DNA of 64,000 nucleotides from Chryseobacterium vrystaatense (GCF_000737765.1 NZ_JPRI01000008.1:248001-312000), one strand, 5' to 3'. Shown: positions 1-9,393, counted from the first letter of the stretch. The notes: a model not told the origin generated them from the letters alone. A program made the numbers and translations.

Positions 1-633
1 ATGATATCCCGCAAAAAATACGAATCTCTTTTTCACAAAGGAGAATCAGAAAAAGATTCTGCATTGATGATGAAAATCACCGATGAGCAGATGGTGTATC
101 AAAAAAATATTCTGGAAAAAGGGAAGCATATCCTGATGGTTACTGATGATATGAATCCCGAAATTTTGGATCGTTCGGTATACAGTTATAATTATCTGTT
201 TAATCCCGGACAGAAAAATGCTTATTTTGTATCCCACAATCTTTTACAGGAATTGGCTACTAAAGATTCTTCTGTAGAGAAAGACCCTCTGTATGCCAAG
301 CTAAGTCCGAAGATCAAACTTGCTCACCAGGAGAATATTTTTTATCCTGAAATTCAGAAAGAATATATTGATTCTGTATCGTTTAAAATAAAAGATAAGA
401 TTGTGTCAGGGAACCAATGGTTCAGTACGGGTAATCATTTTGTTGGATCTTTCGGATATACTCCGGTTTACCTGTATTATTATGATGTAAAAGTTGGAAA
501 TAAAACAGTCTTCACAAAAGAAGATCATACACAAATAGTCGTTTCTGATCCAATAAAGACCAAAACAGGAAAGTATTTTTTAGTAAGTAATATAAAAGAG
601 GGGAAATTTCAGATCTATTATCTGAAAAATTGA
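1..633 (+). CDS. Hypothetical protein, probably 5'-truncated by the window edge
   Basis: The frame is open from base 1, and the ATG at position 1 may be internal. There is no signal peptide, so the visible 210 residues are probably the C-terminal part of a longer protein. The tail is rich in aromatic residues and beta-strand-like (VYLYYYDVKVG near residue 155). I recognise no family. It ends 2 bp from the stop of rimM on the other strand, so the two genes are convergent. Confidence 0.6.
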   Translation: MISRKKYESLFHKGESEKDSALMMKITDEQMVYQKNILEKGKHILMVTDDMNPEILDRSVYSYNYLFNPGQKNAYFVSHNLLQELATKDSSVEKDPLYAKLSPKIKLAHQENIFYPEIQKEYIDSVSFKIKDKIVSGNQWFSTGNHFVGSFGYTPVYLYYYDVKVGNKTVFTKEDHTQIVVSDPIKTKTGKYFLVSNIKEGKFQIYYLKN

Positions 634-634
634 T

Positions 635-1177
635 TTATTCGTCTTTTTTAGAGGAAACTAAAAAAACGTCGATAAGTCCTTCGGGAAGTTGCATTTTGAT
701 AAACCTTTCTTCTCTGTTTACCTCAAGAATCCAGTCTTTGATGATAGGAATAACCACTTCTTTTCCATCCAGATTGGTTACGAAATAATTTTGAGCCGTC
801 TGATCATTCACAGATCTAATCACTCCACATTCTTTATCCTGTTCATCAAGAATATCGAAACCGATGATCTCATGATAGTAAAACTGTTTTCCGGAAAGTT
901 TCGGAAGTGTAGTAAGCGGTAAATATACGTTTTTACCTAAAACCTGATCTACCACAGCTTCAGAAGAATTTTTGAAGGCAAGATTCAGTGCGTCATTCTT
1001 GCTCCATGATGATTTTACAATAAAAAAAGGAACCAATAATCCGTTGATTTCAACGAATATTGATTCCAATTTATTGTAAAGCTCGGGCTGGTCGGTATCC
1101 AATTTAAGGATAACGTTACCCGCAAGGCCATGTCTGCGTGTGATTTTTCCTAGTAAATAGCAATCTTCTTTACGCAT
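635..1177 (-). CDS. rimM: Ribosome maturation factor RimM
   Basis: RimM helps mature the head of the 30S subunit and binds S19. The N-terminal barrel begins with the family motif GKITRRHGLAGNV near residue 10. The C-terminal PRC-barrel carries the typical PIIKDWILEV segment near residue 145. The length (180 aa) is normal. It lies 11 bp downstream of rpsP on the same strand, the common rpsP-rimM arrangement, and is probably co-transcribed with it. Confidence 0.95.
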   Translation of the reverse strand: MRKEDCYLLGKITRRHGLAGNVILKLDTDQPELYNKLESIFVEINGLLVPFFIVKSSWSKNDALNLAFKNSSEAVVDQVLGKNVYLPLTTLPKLSGKQFYYHEIIGFDILDEQDKECGVIRSVNDQTAQNYFVTNLDGKEVVIPIIKDWILEVNREERFIKMQLPEGLIDVFLVSSKKDE

Positions 1178-1188
1178 ACAGGTATTTT

Positions 1189-1752
1189 TTAAGCTTCAGT
1201 GTTTTCTTCAGTTTCAGCAGCAGGAGCTTCTCCTTCTGTAGCTTCTACAACTTCTTCAGCAGGTGCGTTAGCAGCTTCTTCAGCAGCTTTAGCATCAGCT
1301 TCTACTTGTGCAGCAGCAGCAATTCTAGCTTCATTTACTTTAGCTTCAGCATCTAAAGCAGATTTCTTAGCGTCAGCTTGAGCTTTAGTTAAACCTTCTA
1401 CTTTACCTTGTACTTTTTGTTCTTTAGATTCTAACCAAGCCCCGAATCTTTTTTCAGCTTCAGCCTCGTCAAAAGCACCTTTAGCAACACCACCTTGTAA
1501 GTGTTTTTTGTAAAGGGCACCTTTATAAGAAAGGATAGCTCTTGCAGTATCAGTTGGCTGAGCACCGTTGTTTAACCACTTTACAGCAGCATCAACGTTC
1601 AAATCGATAGTCGCAGGGTTAGTAATTGGGTTGTAAGTTCCTAGTTTCTCGATGAATCTACCATCTCTTCTAGCTCTAGAATCTGCAACCACGATGTGGA
1701 AAAAAGGCTTACCTTTTTTACCGTGTCTTTGTAATCTGATTTTTACTGACAT
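1189..1752 (-). CDS. rpsP: 30S ribosomal protein S16 with long Ala/Glu-rich C-terminal tail
   Basis: Residues 1 to about 85 are the S16 fold, starting MSVKIRLQRHGKKGKPFFHI. The protein continues to 187 aa, while S16 is usually 80-100 aa. The extra part is a lysine/alanine helix (about 90-150) followed by an acidic Ala/Glu tail that probably lies outside the ribosome body. Long S16 tails are known in Flavobacteria. It is the first gene of the rpsP-rimM pair, with a -10-like TATCTTTG box on the minus strand at 1802-1809. Confidence 0.95.
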   Translation of the reverse strand: MSVKIRLQRHGKKGKPFFHIVVADSRARRDGRFIEKLGTYNPITNPATIDLNVDAAVKWLNNGAQPTDTARAILSYKGALYKKHLQGGVAKGAFDEAEAEKRFGAWLESKEQKVQGKVEGLTKAQADAKKSALDAEAKVNEARIAAAAQVEADAKAAEEAANAPAEEVVEATEGEAPAAETEENTEA

Positions 1753-1801
1753 AATGTTGTGAATTTTACGGGAACTCGTCCCAGTTAAATATTTAAGAGT
1801 G

Positions 1802-1809
1802 CAAAGATA
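1802..1809 (-). promoter_or_regulatory. Putative -7 box of the rpsP-rimM promoter
   Basis: On the minus strand this reads TATCTTTG, matching the Bacteroidota TAnnTTTG box. It is 50 bp upstream of the rpsP start. A convincing -33 TTG at the right distance is not visible. Confidence 0.5.
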
Positions 1810-1885
1810 CTACTTTTTCTTATATGTTGAAATGCTAATATGATAATTTGATGTTTTTTTACCAAAACATCTCCAAATGAGATCA

Positions 1886-2398
1886 TTAATCTACACTTCC
1901 CAGATAGAAAAGTCCCAGACACTTCTGATTCTCTTCAATGGTCAGAGATTCTTTAAGGTTGTCTACAATCTTAGGGGAACTCCAATAACAGCCTATATTA
2001 TTGGCTGTGCAGGTAAGATACATATTCTGTACCGCCATTGAAACAGCAGCGATTTCTTCCCATTCCGGGACCATTCCACTAAAATTGACTATAATAGAAA
2101 TGACGGCATCCGCCTTATTAATTTTAAAGCCGATATCTTGGTATTTTTTCTCTAAAAAAGTCTGTTCGGATTGTGTCGCCTTGTAAATAGACTGCATTTC
2201 TAACGCTAATTTTGCTTTTTCTTCCCCTTTGAAAATCTTAAACCGCCAGGGTTTGGTACGCTTATGATTCGGGGCTAATGTTGCTGAGTGTACTATTTCA
2301 TCTAGGATTTCCTGAGCTATTTCGGTTTCAGAATAATCTTTCGGAAATATACTTCTTCTCTGTTCTATGATTTCTTTTAAAATGTCCGCTTTATTCAT
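1886..2398 (-). CDS. Nitroreductase family protein
   Basis: This is an FMN-dependent oxidoreductase of the nitroreductase fold. The N-terminus has IIEQRRSI and then ATLAPNHKRTKPWRFKI (about residues 40-56), the typical FMN phosphate and ring-contact region. A second signature is SMAVQNMYLTCTANNIGCYW (about 120-140). At 170 aa it is slightly short for the family. The start at 2398 gives a complete domain. The substrate cannot be told from sequence, and the gene stands alone. Confidence 0.85.
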   Translation of the reverse strand: MNKADILKEIIEQRRSIFPKDYSETEIAQEILDEIVHSATLAPNHKRTKPWRFKIFKGEEKAKLALEMQSIYKATQSEQTFLEKKYQDIGFKINKADAVISIIVNFSGMVPEWEEIAAVSMAVQNMYLTCTANNIGCYWSSPKIVDNLKESLTIEENQKCLGLFYLGSVD

Positions 2399-2686
2399 GC
2401 TGCAAATTTACGACATGAATCTGAATGGTTTACATTTATTCGTGAATTTCAGCAGACTTAGCAGTAAAGAGGTTTGAGAGTTTGAGAATAAATGAGTGGG
2501 AGAAAGGATTACTGTTGATCAGTTATCAAATTTTCAGCATCAATTGTATCAAGTTTTGTCTATCCCTCCCATTGACCTGCGAAGCAAAATTCACAACTGA
2601 AAATCCCACTGGCACTGAATCTCCGTATTCCATAGTCTGAAATCTGGTATCTCCCATCTAATATCTGACATCTAAAATATTGATTC
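2399..2686. repeat. Intergenic stretch with degenerate TATCTGACATCT-like units
   Basis: No gene is visible. Around 2630-2675 the sequence holds several near copies of a short unit resembling ATCTGACATCT, AATCTGGTATCT and ATCTAATATCT. Related units occur at 55790-55825 and 58668-58690. A TTATTCGTGAATT half-palindrome lies near 2437. This looks like a low-complexity dispersed intergenic repeat. Confidence 0.4.
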
Positions 2687-3136
2687 TCAAATCACCTCCA
2701 CAATCTGCTGATGAATATTATTAAGGGTAAAAGCGTCCCCGGATTTCATTCCCATCATCTTCTGAGCCATTGGACTTTCGGGAGAGATGGCATAAAACCG
2801 ATCTCCTTCAAAAAAGAACTCTCCTAATGAAACCGAAATATAGAAACGGGCTTTATTGGTAATGACAAGGGAGCCAAGCTGTATACGTTCCGTAGAAGTA
2901 TTCAGAACTTTCGCCATATTTCGCTTAAGGTCATTCAACGCTGCAAGCTGGCGCTGCATCTGATAAATCTCCTCCTGCATTTCCTCTCTCATGCTGTCAT
3001 ATTTCGGGGTCTTTTTGATATCGCGGCTTGCTTCGAGCGTAAACTCGATGAAGTTTTTAAGCTTTTCTATTTTTTCGGTAATCACCGTTTTTACAAAATC
3101 TCTTATATCACTTTTTACAAATACGATCTTCTCCAT
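2687..3136 (-). CDS. GreA/GreB-family elongation factor-like protein
   Basis: Residues about 15-75 form a charged coiled coil (TEKIEKLKNFIEF through MQRQLAALNDLKRN). They are followed by a C-terminal FKBP-like domain with the family signature SPMAQKMMGMKSGDAF near 122-137. This is the layout of GreA/GreB, which insert the coiled coil into the RNA polymerase secondary channel and promote cleavage of backtracked RNA. I cannot confirm an acidic pair at the coiled-coil tip, so it may be a regulatory Gre paralogue. The length (149 aa) is close to GreA. Confidence 0.75.
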   Translation of the reverse strand: MEKIVFVKSDIRDFVKTVITEKIEKLKNFIEFTLEASRDIKKTPKYDSMREEMQEEIYQMQRQLAALNDLKRNMAKVLNTSTERIQLGSLVITNKARFYISVSLGEFFFEGDRFYAISPESPMAQKMMGMKSGDAFTLNNIHQQIVEVI

Positions 3137-3305
3137 AAATCTTATCTTTATATAAAGATAATAATTTTTTAAAATAATAATTTATATTTTCGTCTTCATA
3201 AAATAGAGTAATGATCATCGAATGTTGAATCAGTTTCCCTGTGGGGGAAGAATCAAAAAAGGATCCTATTATTTCAAAATATTTTCGGGAGAAAAGCAAT
3301 AAAAA

Positions 3306-3329
3306 AAGCCTTGCAGAAACACAAGGCTT
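3306..3329 (-). terminator. Terminator of the SRPBCC gene
   Basis: Arms AAGCCTTG (3306-3313) and CAAGGCTT (3322-3329) form a stem. On the minus strand it is followed by TTTTTTTAT, just past the stop at 3337. Confidence 0.8.
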
Positions 3330-3336
3330 ATATTTT

Positions 3337-3867
3337 TTATTTTTCAGATATCTTTTTAAGGTCTCCCAGTCCCTGATCAAACATGGTTTTCATATTCATA
3401 TCCATCATAGGTTTCATGATCTTCATCATCGTATTCAGTTCGTTATCTATGGTCCAGGTAACTTTTGTTCCATTTCCTTCGGGAGTCAAAATAAAATTGG
3501 CAGCAGCATTGCCTTCGAAAGGTTTTATAAAGTGAAGTTTGGTTACTAATTTATCATTGGGTATGATTTCGGTAATGGACTGCTCTCCCTCTCCTACTTT
3601 ATCGTTTCCTTTCCAATGATAAGAATCTCCTGCCTTATCACCGGTTCCGGAATAGGTGATCACAATATTCGGATCCGCTTTGGAAAAAGGGTCCCATTTA
3701 TTATATTCCTGCAGAGAGCCTACATACTGCCATACTTTTTCTTTTGGTGCATTGATGACTACTGATCTTTCAAAATGATAGTTTTTGCTGAAAGCCAACA
3801 TTGCAATAATTGCATATATGACAGCTAAAAGAATAATGACGCCAATAATTTTTAAGAGTATTTTCAT
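3337..3867 (-). CDS. SRPBCC (polyketide cyclase/START-like) protein with N-terminal membrane anchor
   Basis: Residues 1-27 form a hydrophobic segment (IIGVIILLAVIYAIIAMLAF), a signal anchor or signal peptide. The rest is a START/SRPBCC domain beginning FERSVVINAPKEKVWQYV, including the WTIDNEL strand and a Met-rich C-terminal helix (MMKIMKPMMDMNMKTM). Such domains bind hydrophobic ligands, but the ligand is unknown. A strong terminator follows the stop. Confidence 0.8.
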   Translation of the reverse strand: MKILLKIIGVIILLAVIYAIIAMLAFSKNYHFERSVVINAPKEKVWQYVGSLQEYNKWDPFSKADPNIVITYSGTGDKAGDSYHWKGNDKVGEGEQSITEIIPNDKLVTKLHFIKPFEGNAAANFILTPEGNGTKVTWTIDNELNTMMKIMKPMMDMNMKTMFDQGLGDLKKISEK

Positions 3868-4121
3868 AGTTTTAATATTTTGGATTATTTGTTTAATTTT
3901 TCAACCATAAACATCTGAAATACAGATTCAATATAATGTATTCCCTGTCTGGTTAACTGTTTTCAAAATTAGTCATTCCATCCTCGCCGCCTCTTTTCAT
4001 ATGACAAGATTATTAAAGATAAAGCATTTTTGTCACATCCTGTTATCCGGGCATTATTTTTGTGGATTTCAGCTCGGATTCCTCATGAATCATTAAATTT
4101 ACTTTACTTAAAAATCGAAAA

Positions 4122-6146
4122 ATGAATATTTTAACAGAAAAATTTACGACACCATATCATGCAGCCCCTTTTAACAGTATCAAAAACGAAGATTTCACTC
4201 CCGCATTTAAGGAACTGATCAAAAAGTCCGAGGATGAAATTAATGATATTGTCAGTAATCCTGAAGCACCTACTTTTGAAAATGTTATAGAGGCATTAGC
4301 TTTTTCAGGAGAACAGCTGGATGTGGTATCCAATATTTTCTTCAATTTAAATTCTGCAGAAACAAGCGATGAGATCCAGAAAATTGCTCAGGAAGTTTCT
4401 CCCCTTCTGACTGAATATTCTTCAAAGATTTCTCAAAACGAAGCATTATTCGGCAAAATCAAAAAAGTATACGACAACAAAGAAACCTATCAGCTGAATG
4501 AAGAACAGCAAATGCTTTTGAATGAAACATACAAAGGTTTTGTAAGAAGCGGTGCTCTGCTGAATGAAGCGGATAAAGAAAAATTACAGAAAATCAGTAT
4601 GGCTCTTTCTGTAAAATCTTTGCAGTTCGGACAAAATGTTCTGGCCTCTACGAATGCTTACTTTAAACATATCACCCATAAAGAAGATCTGGCAGGGATT
4701 CCTGAAGCTATTCTTGACCAGTATGCTGAAGAAGCGAAAGAAAAAGAACTGGAAGGATGGGTTGTTACGCTTCAGTATCCTAGCTATATCCCATTCATGA
4801 CGTATGCTGAAAACCGCGAGCTGAGAAAAGAATTGGCTTTGGCCAGCGGCAAAAAATCTTTTGACGGCGGAGAATTTGACAATCAGGAACTGATCAAGGA
4901 ACTTCTGACTTTGAAGCAGCAAAAAGCTGAATTATTAGGATATCAAAACTACGCGGATTATGTTCTTGAAGAAAGAATGGCAAAATCTCCTGCGAAAGTC
5001 CTTGATTTCTTAAACGAACTTTTAACGAAGGCAAAACCTTATGCAGAAAAAGAAATTGAGGAATTAAGATCTCTGGCGAAAGCAGACGGAATAGAAGACC
5101 TTCAGGGTTATGACCATTCTTTTTACGCAGAAAAACTGCGCAAGCAAAAATATGATTTTAACGATGAAGAGCTGAAGCCTTATTTCCCATTAGATCAGGT
5201 GCAGGAGGCTGTTTTTGGACTGGCTGGAAAACTTTTCGGTCTTCATTTTAAAGAAAGAAATGACATTCCGAAATACCATGAAGATGTTAAAGTCTATGAA
5301 GTATCAGAGCAACCGGAAGACCACTTCAAAGCATTGCTTTATGTGGATTATTTCCCTCGAAAAGGCAAGAGAGCCGGAGCATGGATGACAAGCTATAAAA
5401 ATCAGTATAAAAAAGACGGTGAAAATTCCCGTCCACACATTTCTATCGTCTGCAATTTCAGCAAGCCAACGAAAGACACTCCGAGTCTGTTGACGTTCCA
5501 GGAAGTGACGACTTTATTTCATGAATTTGGACATGCCCTCCACGGAATGATGGCTGAAACAGAATATCCAGGTCTTTCCGGAACTTCTGTAAAATGGGAT
5601 TTTGTAGAACTTCCATCTCAGTTTCTGGAAAACTTCTGCTACGAACCTGAATTTTTAAAGACATTCGCTAAACATTATAAAACAGGTGAAGTTCTTCCTG
5701 ACGAAAAAATTGAAAAGATCGAGCAGTCCAAAAACTTCATGGAAGGCTACCAAACGATGAGACAGCTTGGCTTTGGACTTCTGGATATGAATTATCATAC
5801 GAAAGTTGCTGAGTTGGAAAATGAAAGTGTAAAGGAGTTTGAAGATAAATATACAAAGGCTACTACGCTTTACCCTATCAATTCTGAAACGGCAATGAGC
5901 CCAAGTTTTTCACACATTTTCCAGGGTGGATATTCTGCAGGGTACTATTCTTACAAATGGGCAGAAGTTCTGGATGCAGATGCATTCCAGTATTTTAAAG
6001 AAACCGGAATCTTCAATCCCGAAACGGCTGCAAAATATAAAATCCTTCTTTCATCAGGCGGAACAAAAGATCCTATGGAACTGTATAAAAGTTTTAGAGG
6101 AAGTGAGCCTAAGGTGGAGAGTTTACTGAAAAGAGCGTTTGGATAA
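4122..6146 (+). CDS. M3-family zinc metallopeptidase (Dcp/oligopeptidase A-like)
   Basis: This peptidase probably degrades short peptides in the cytoplasm, as no signal peptide is present. The zinc motif HEFGH occupies residues 467-471, and the third ligand is likely E496 in FVELPSQ. The typical C-terminal signature FSHIFQGGYSAGYYSYKW is near residue 600. The length (674 aa) matches bacterial peptidyl-dipeptidase Dcp and oligopeptidase A. Lack of a signal peptide favours an oligopeptidase role, but the split between the two is not certain. Confidence 0.93.
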   Translation: MNILTEKFTTPYHAAPFNSIKNEDFTPAFKELIKKSEDEINDIVSNPEAPTFENVIEALAFSGEQLDVVSNIFFNLNSAETSDEIQKIAQEVSPLLTEYSSKISQNEALFGKIKKVYDNKETYQLNEEQQMLLNETYKGFVRSGALLNEADKEKLQKISMALSVKSLQFGQNVLASTNAYFKHITHKEDLAGIPEAILDQYAEEAKEKELEGWVVTLQYPSYIPFMTYAENRELRKELALASGKKSFDGGEFDNQELIKELLTLKQQKAELLGYQNYADYVLEERMAKSPAKVLDFLNELLTKAKPYAEKEIEELRSLAKADGIEDLQGYDHSFYAEKLRKQKYDFNDEELKPYFPLDQVQEAVFGLAGKLFGLHFKERNDIPKYHEDVKVYEVSEQPEDHFKALLYVDYFPRKGKRAGAWMTSYKNQYKKDGENSRPHISIVCNFSKPTKDTPSLLTFQEVTTLFHEFGHALHGMMAETEYPGLSGTSVKWDFVELPSQFLENFCYEPEFLKTFAKHYKTGEVLPDEKIEKIEQSKNFMEGYQTMRQLGFGLLDMNYHTKVAELENESVKEFEDKYTKATTLYPINSETAMSPSFSHIFQGGYSAGYYSYKWAEVLDADAFQYFKETGIFNPETAAKYKILLSSGGTKDPMELYKSFRGSEPKVESLLKRAFG

Positions 6147-6163
6147 CCTATAATAATTGTTTG

Positions 6164-6577
6164 ATGAAAGGTGAGCTGGATAAGCTTAAAGCTATTTTAA
6201 AAAAATCATTAGAAGTAACGCTTAAAAATACTGACCCTGAAAATATTGATTTGATCTTAGACAAAAGGGATGAATCTGAATTTTCGGATGCATGGATGCG
6301 GGCTTATCATTTGATTGAAAAAAAAGTAACAGATCCGGAAATAAAATCTGAAATAGATGAATTCAGGAAGGATATTTTTGTTCTTACATTCAGAAGTACC
6401 GGATCGTCTGATTTACCTGCTTATATTTCTGATGATATGGATCTGATATGTTCCTATTACGTGCATGGTATTGAAAGCAGATGGATCGCTCATTTACTTT
6501 TCACTTATCTTAATCACCAGATCCCACAGGGACTACTGATGAAAACAGATCAAACCATTAATGAATTAATACACTGA
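6164..6577 (+). CDS. Hypothetical protein
   Basis: A 137-aa acidic, mostly helical protein that I do not recognise. The ATG at 6164 is preferred over the in-frame TTG just before it. No signal peptide or membrane segment is seen. It starts 18 bp after the M3 peptidase gene and may be its second cistron. The stop codon lies within the 5' arm of a terminator hairpin. Confidence 0.65.
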   Translation: MKGELDKLKAILKKSLEVTLKNTDPENIDLILDKRDESEFSDAWMRAYHLIEKKVTDPEIKSEIDEFRKDIFVLTFRSTGSSDLPAYISDDMDLICSYYVHGIESRWIAHLLFTYLNHQIPQGLLMKTDQTINELIH

Positions 6578-6600
6578 AGCTGCCGAAAGGCAGCTTCTTT
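6576..6600 (+). terminator. Terminator overlapping the stop of the 6164 gene
   Basis: Stem GAAGCTGCC / GGCAGCTTC with a GAAA tetraloop (6585-6588), followed by TTT. The UGA stop (6575-6577) overlaps the start of the stem. Confidence 0.8.
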
Positions 6601-6637
6601 CAAAACAAAACCAGCAAATATAGTCTACACGTGTAAA

Positions 6638-7123
6638 ATGACAGAAACTGACGACATTGATTTATTATTAACTCTCAACCCACATGGCTGGAGTTCTTGC
6701 TTTTTATTTGTTAAAGACAATACCTTTGAGCTTATCATCACTCATAGTTTTAGTAATCCTTACTTAGATCTTATTCAGGTATTGACAAACTTAATCTATG
6801 GACACAACAATGCAACTTTATTTTGGTATGGTGAACCAGGTGGGCATAGAATTGAAATAAACAAAATTATGACAGAACAGCATAAGGTGATGGTTTCAAT
6901 AACACAATTTGACGAAAATTTTTATAAAGAACAAAAACAATATTCATTGATGATTACTTTTGATATAAAGCTCAAACAACTGATTACTATTCTCTATTTA
7001 CAACTGAAAAAGACCCATTTTTTATTGCGGGATAAACAATTTTCAGAAAATAGGATTCACGATTTTCCATTTCAGGAGTTTCATAAATTCGAAAAAACAG
7101 CAAAACAATTTTTGGATATATAA
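6638..7123 (+). CDS. Hypothetical protein, possible orphan immunity-type gene
   Basis: A 161-aa soluble protein without signal peptide. The N-terminal half looks beta-rich and includes WSSCFLFVKDN and LFWYGEPGGHRIEI, and the C-terminal half looks helical. No family is recognised. Size, low GC and the company of other small single-copy genes recall immunity-type genes of polymorphic toxin loci, but no toxin gene is present, so this is only a guess from context. Confidence 0.6.
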   Translation: MTETDDIDLLLTLNPHGWSSCFLFVKDNTFELIITHSFSNPYLDLIQVLTNLIYGHNNATLFWYGEPGGHRIEINKIMTEQHKVMVSITQFDENFYKEQKQYSLMITFDIKLKQLITILYLQLKKTHFLLRDKQFSENRIHDFPFQEFHKFEKTAKQFLDI

Positions 7124-7267
7124 ACAGATCCCTACATCATATGAAGAATAGCTTCAGTATGACAGTCCTGAACTACAAAATATAGCAACATCAATCTATT
7201 CAAATTAAATAATAAACCCGGGTTTTTAAACATACAGCAAACCGTCACCCTCTCTAAGTATACATTT

Positions 7268-8008
7268 ATGAAACAACCCGACAAGATAAAATTGGGCATT
7301 TTACTATTCACAATAGGCTTTTTAGGAATTCTTTCTCTTCTAACCATGGATATTCCACTTATAGAAAAGCTGAAAACTGAGATGTCCGACGTTTTTACTC
7401 CTTTTCAGTTCAAGTTACTCATCCTTATCAATCCAACTATTTTACTGACCCTTTTTACGCTTATTGGAACTTCACTGTATACTAAAACTGGATTTAAACT
7501 GCCTGTTTTCGAATATTTAACACGGAAAGACAAAGTCCCTGTTGATTTTAAAAGCATATCCAAGTTTGGAATTGCAGGTGGAATATTAAGTGGATCACTG
7601 CTATCTTTTATTTCATGGATTTTTAGTTCTGATATTCCGGGTGCACTGAAAAGCTTTAGCCCCAATATTTTCAATCGGTTCTTTTACGGAGGAATAACGG
7701 AGGAAATACTCATGCGTTTTGGATTGATGACTCTTTTTGTATGGCTCTTTCAAATGATTTTCAAAAGCAAAAATCAGTGGACGTACTGGTCCGGAATTTT
7801 ACTTTCATCTCTGTTATTTGGAATTGGGCATTTACCTATTGTTAACGGGCTGGTAACAGATCCTTCTTCCAGTCTCATTCTTTATATTGTTTTAGGAAAT
7901 TCACTGGGTGGAATCATATTCGGATGGTTGTACTGGAAAAGAGGACTTGAATCAGCCATGATTGCGCATATTGTGACTCATATCATATTTCTGATCACGG
8001 GATTTTAA
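7268..8008 (+). CDS. CPBP-family intramembrane metalloprotease
   Basis: A multi-pass membrane protein of 246 aa with all three motifs of the CPBP (CAAX prenyl protease/Abi) family. These are EExxxR at E145-E146-R150, FxxxH at F184-H188, and a third histidine in IAHIVTHIIF near residue 235. In bacteria such proteins cleave membrane substrates and in some cases confer immunity to self-bacteriocins. The substrate here is unknown. The gene is alone on its strand segment, 144 bp after the preceding gene. Confidence 0.9.
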   Translation: MKQPDKIKLGILLFTIGFLGILSLLTMDIPLIEKLKTEMSDVFTPFQFKLLILINPTILLTLFTLIGTSLYTKTGFKLPVFEYLTRKDKVPVDFKSISKFGIAGGILSGSLLSFISWIFSSDIPGALKSFSPNIFNRFFYGGITEEILMRFGLMTLFVWLFQMIFKSKNQWTYWSGILLSSLLFGIGHLPIVNGLVTDPSSSLILYIVLGNSLGGIIFGWLYWKRGLESAMIAHIVTHIIFLITGF

Positions 8009-8058
8009 AACTACAGGACTAAGTCTTTTTTACATATGGGAAATATTGTTTAAATCGA

Positions 8059-8823
8059 ATGAATACAATTCGTACATTCGAAAGCCAGCTGATTTTCCAG
8101 AGCAGGCAATTAATGAAAGAAATTATGATTGAAAAATTAAATAAATTTGATATAAAAAAATCAGAAGCCGAAAGACTAAAAGTCTTCCAGTCAAGGGAGG
8201 GATTTATGCTTCTTAACGACTCAGAGTTTGATGAAATGGAAGATTATTTCAGTCAGTTTTCAATGTATAAAAATATAACAGCTTTATTGACTGATGACAA
8301 TTCCAATTATTGGTGTCTATATGTTAGCGGACCTATGAAAGGAATGATTTGTTATTTAAGTCACGACGAACCTAATTTAGAACCAAAATTTAAAGATATT
8401 TCCAGTTTTGTAAAAGCAATTGAAGAAAATCCGGAGGCTTATGACTTTAACGATTTAGATGAAGCATTTTTTGATTTTCCCAGCGTTGAAATTCCAGCGG
8501 AATTTACAGAAAGAAAACAAATCATCAAACAGCTAAAAGCTGAATTCACTTCGGAAAATGATGACGACCTAAAACAGCAAATTGCATTTTCAATTATTGC
8601 CTTAAGTTCAGCTACCGAGATTGAGGATAACATTTATCCATTTCTTGACAATGATGATATGTATGTTCAGGAGCGGGCCATTCAAATTTTAGGATTTCAC
8701 CAATATCATCCTGCAAAAGAAAAATTAATCAGTCTAAGGGCAACAGCAATGCCTAATGGAATATCGGCAATTGGAATAGCCCTGAAAAAAATAACAGAGA
8801 ACGAAAAGAATAGCACACACTAG
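8059..8823 (+). CDS. SMI1/KNR4 (SUKH)-like protein with C-terminal HEAT-like repeats
   Basis: Residues 1 to about 135 resemble a SUKH domain: YWCLYVSGPMKGMICYL, then a segment ending FKDISSFVKAIEENPEAYDF. SUKH domains are common immunity proteins of contact-dependent toxin systems. Residues about 160-245 form two or three helical repeats of HEAT type (DDDLKQQIAFSIIALSS, DDMYVQERAIQILGFH). No toxin gene is adjacent. The domain call is by eye and moderately sure. Confidence 0.6.
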   Translation: MNTIRTFESQLIFQSRQLMKEIMIEKLNKFDIKKSEAERLKVFQSREGFMLLNDSEFDEMEDYFSQFSMYKNITALLTDDNSNYWCLYVSGPMKGMICYLSHDEPNLEPKFKDISSFVKAIEENPEAYDFNDLDEAFFDFPSVEIPAEFTERKQIIKQLKAEFTSENDDDLKQQIAFSIIALSSATEIEDNIYPFLDNDDMYVQERAIQILGFHQYHPAKEKLISLRATAMPNGISAIGIALKKITENEKNSTH

Positions 8824-8838
8824 ATCATTCAGAATTCC

Positions 8839-9276
8839 ATGAACGTAAAGGAACAAATCACAGAATATATAATCAGCCAGCCTGAACCAAAACGCAGTGA
8901 TATGCAGGAGCTTCACCACGTCATTCAAGAATTGATGCCTTCCTGTCAGTTATGGTTTCTCGATGGTAAAAACAATGAAAACAAAACGGTTTCCAATCCT
9001 AATATAGGATACGGCTTCCAAAAAATATCCTATGCTAACGGAACAACCCGGGAGTTTTATCAAATTGGGATCAGTGCCAACACAGCCGGAATCTCTGTCT
9101 ACATCCTCACCATCAATGATAAGACCTATCTAGCCAAAACATACGGAGAAAAAATAGGTAAGGCGAGCGTAAGCGGATATTGCATTAAGTTCAAAGCGCT
9201 GAAAGATATTAACCTTGATATACTTCTAGCAGCAGTACGGGATGGATTTGAAGCACACAATGAAAAAGATAACTAA
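8839..9276 (+). CDS. DUF1801-type protein
   Basis: A 145-aa protein with the pattern of DUF1801 (YdhG-like) proteins: an N-terminal helix before RSDMQELHHVIQELMPSC, a central NPNIGYG segment, and the C-terminal SGYCIKFKALKDINLDIL. Function of the family is not established. It starts 15 bp after the SUKH-like gene and may be in an operon with it. Confidence 0.75.
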   Translation: MNVKEQITEYIISQPEPKRSDMQELHHVIQELMPSCQLWFLDGKNNENKTVSNPNIGYGFQKISYANGTTREFYQIGISANTAGISVYILTINDKTYLAKTYGEKIGKASVSGYCIKFKALKDINLDILLAAVRDGFEAHNEKDN

Positions 9277-9393
9277 TTCGAGAACCTTAATGATTTTAAA
9301 AACATTAGCGAATATTTTATAAATCGTATGGCTCCAATGTTTACATTTGAAGCTGACATCAAAACTTATTAACAACAAAATACCTTTGAAATT

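Noticed and set aside
1199..1381. Ala/Ser-rich ORF on the plus strand
   Set aside because: It is the antisense image of the Ala/Glu-rich tail of S16.
3108..3380. 90-aa minus-strand ORF
   Set aside because: It overlaps both the GreA-like and SRPBCC genes and contains the terminator at 3306-3329.
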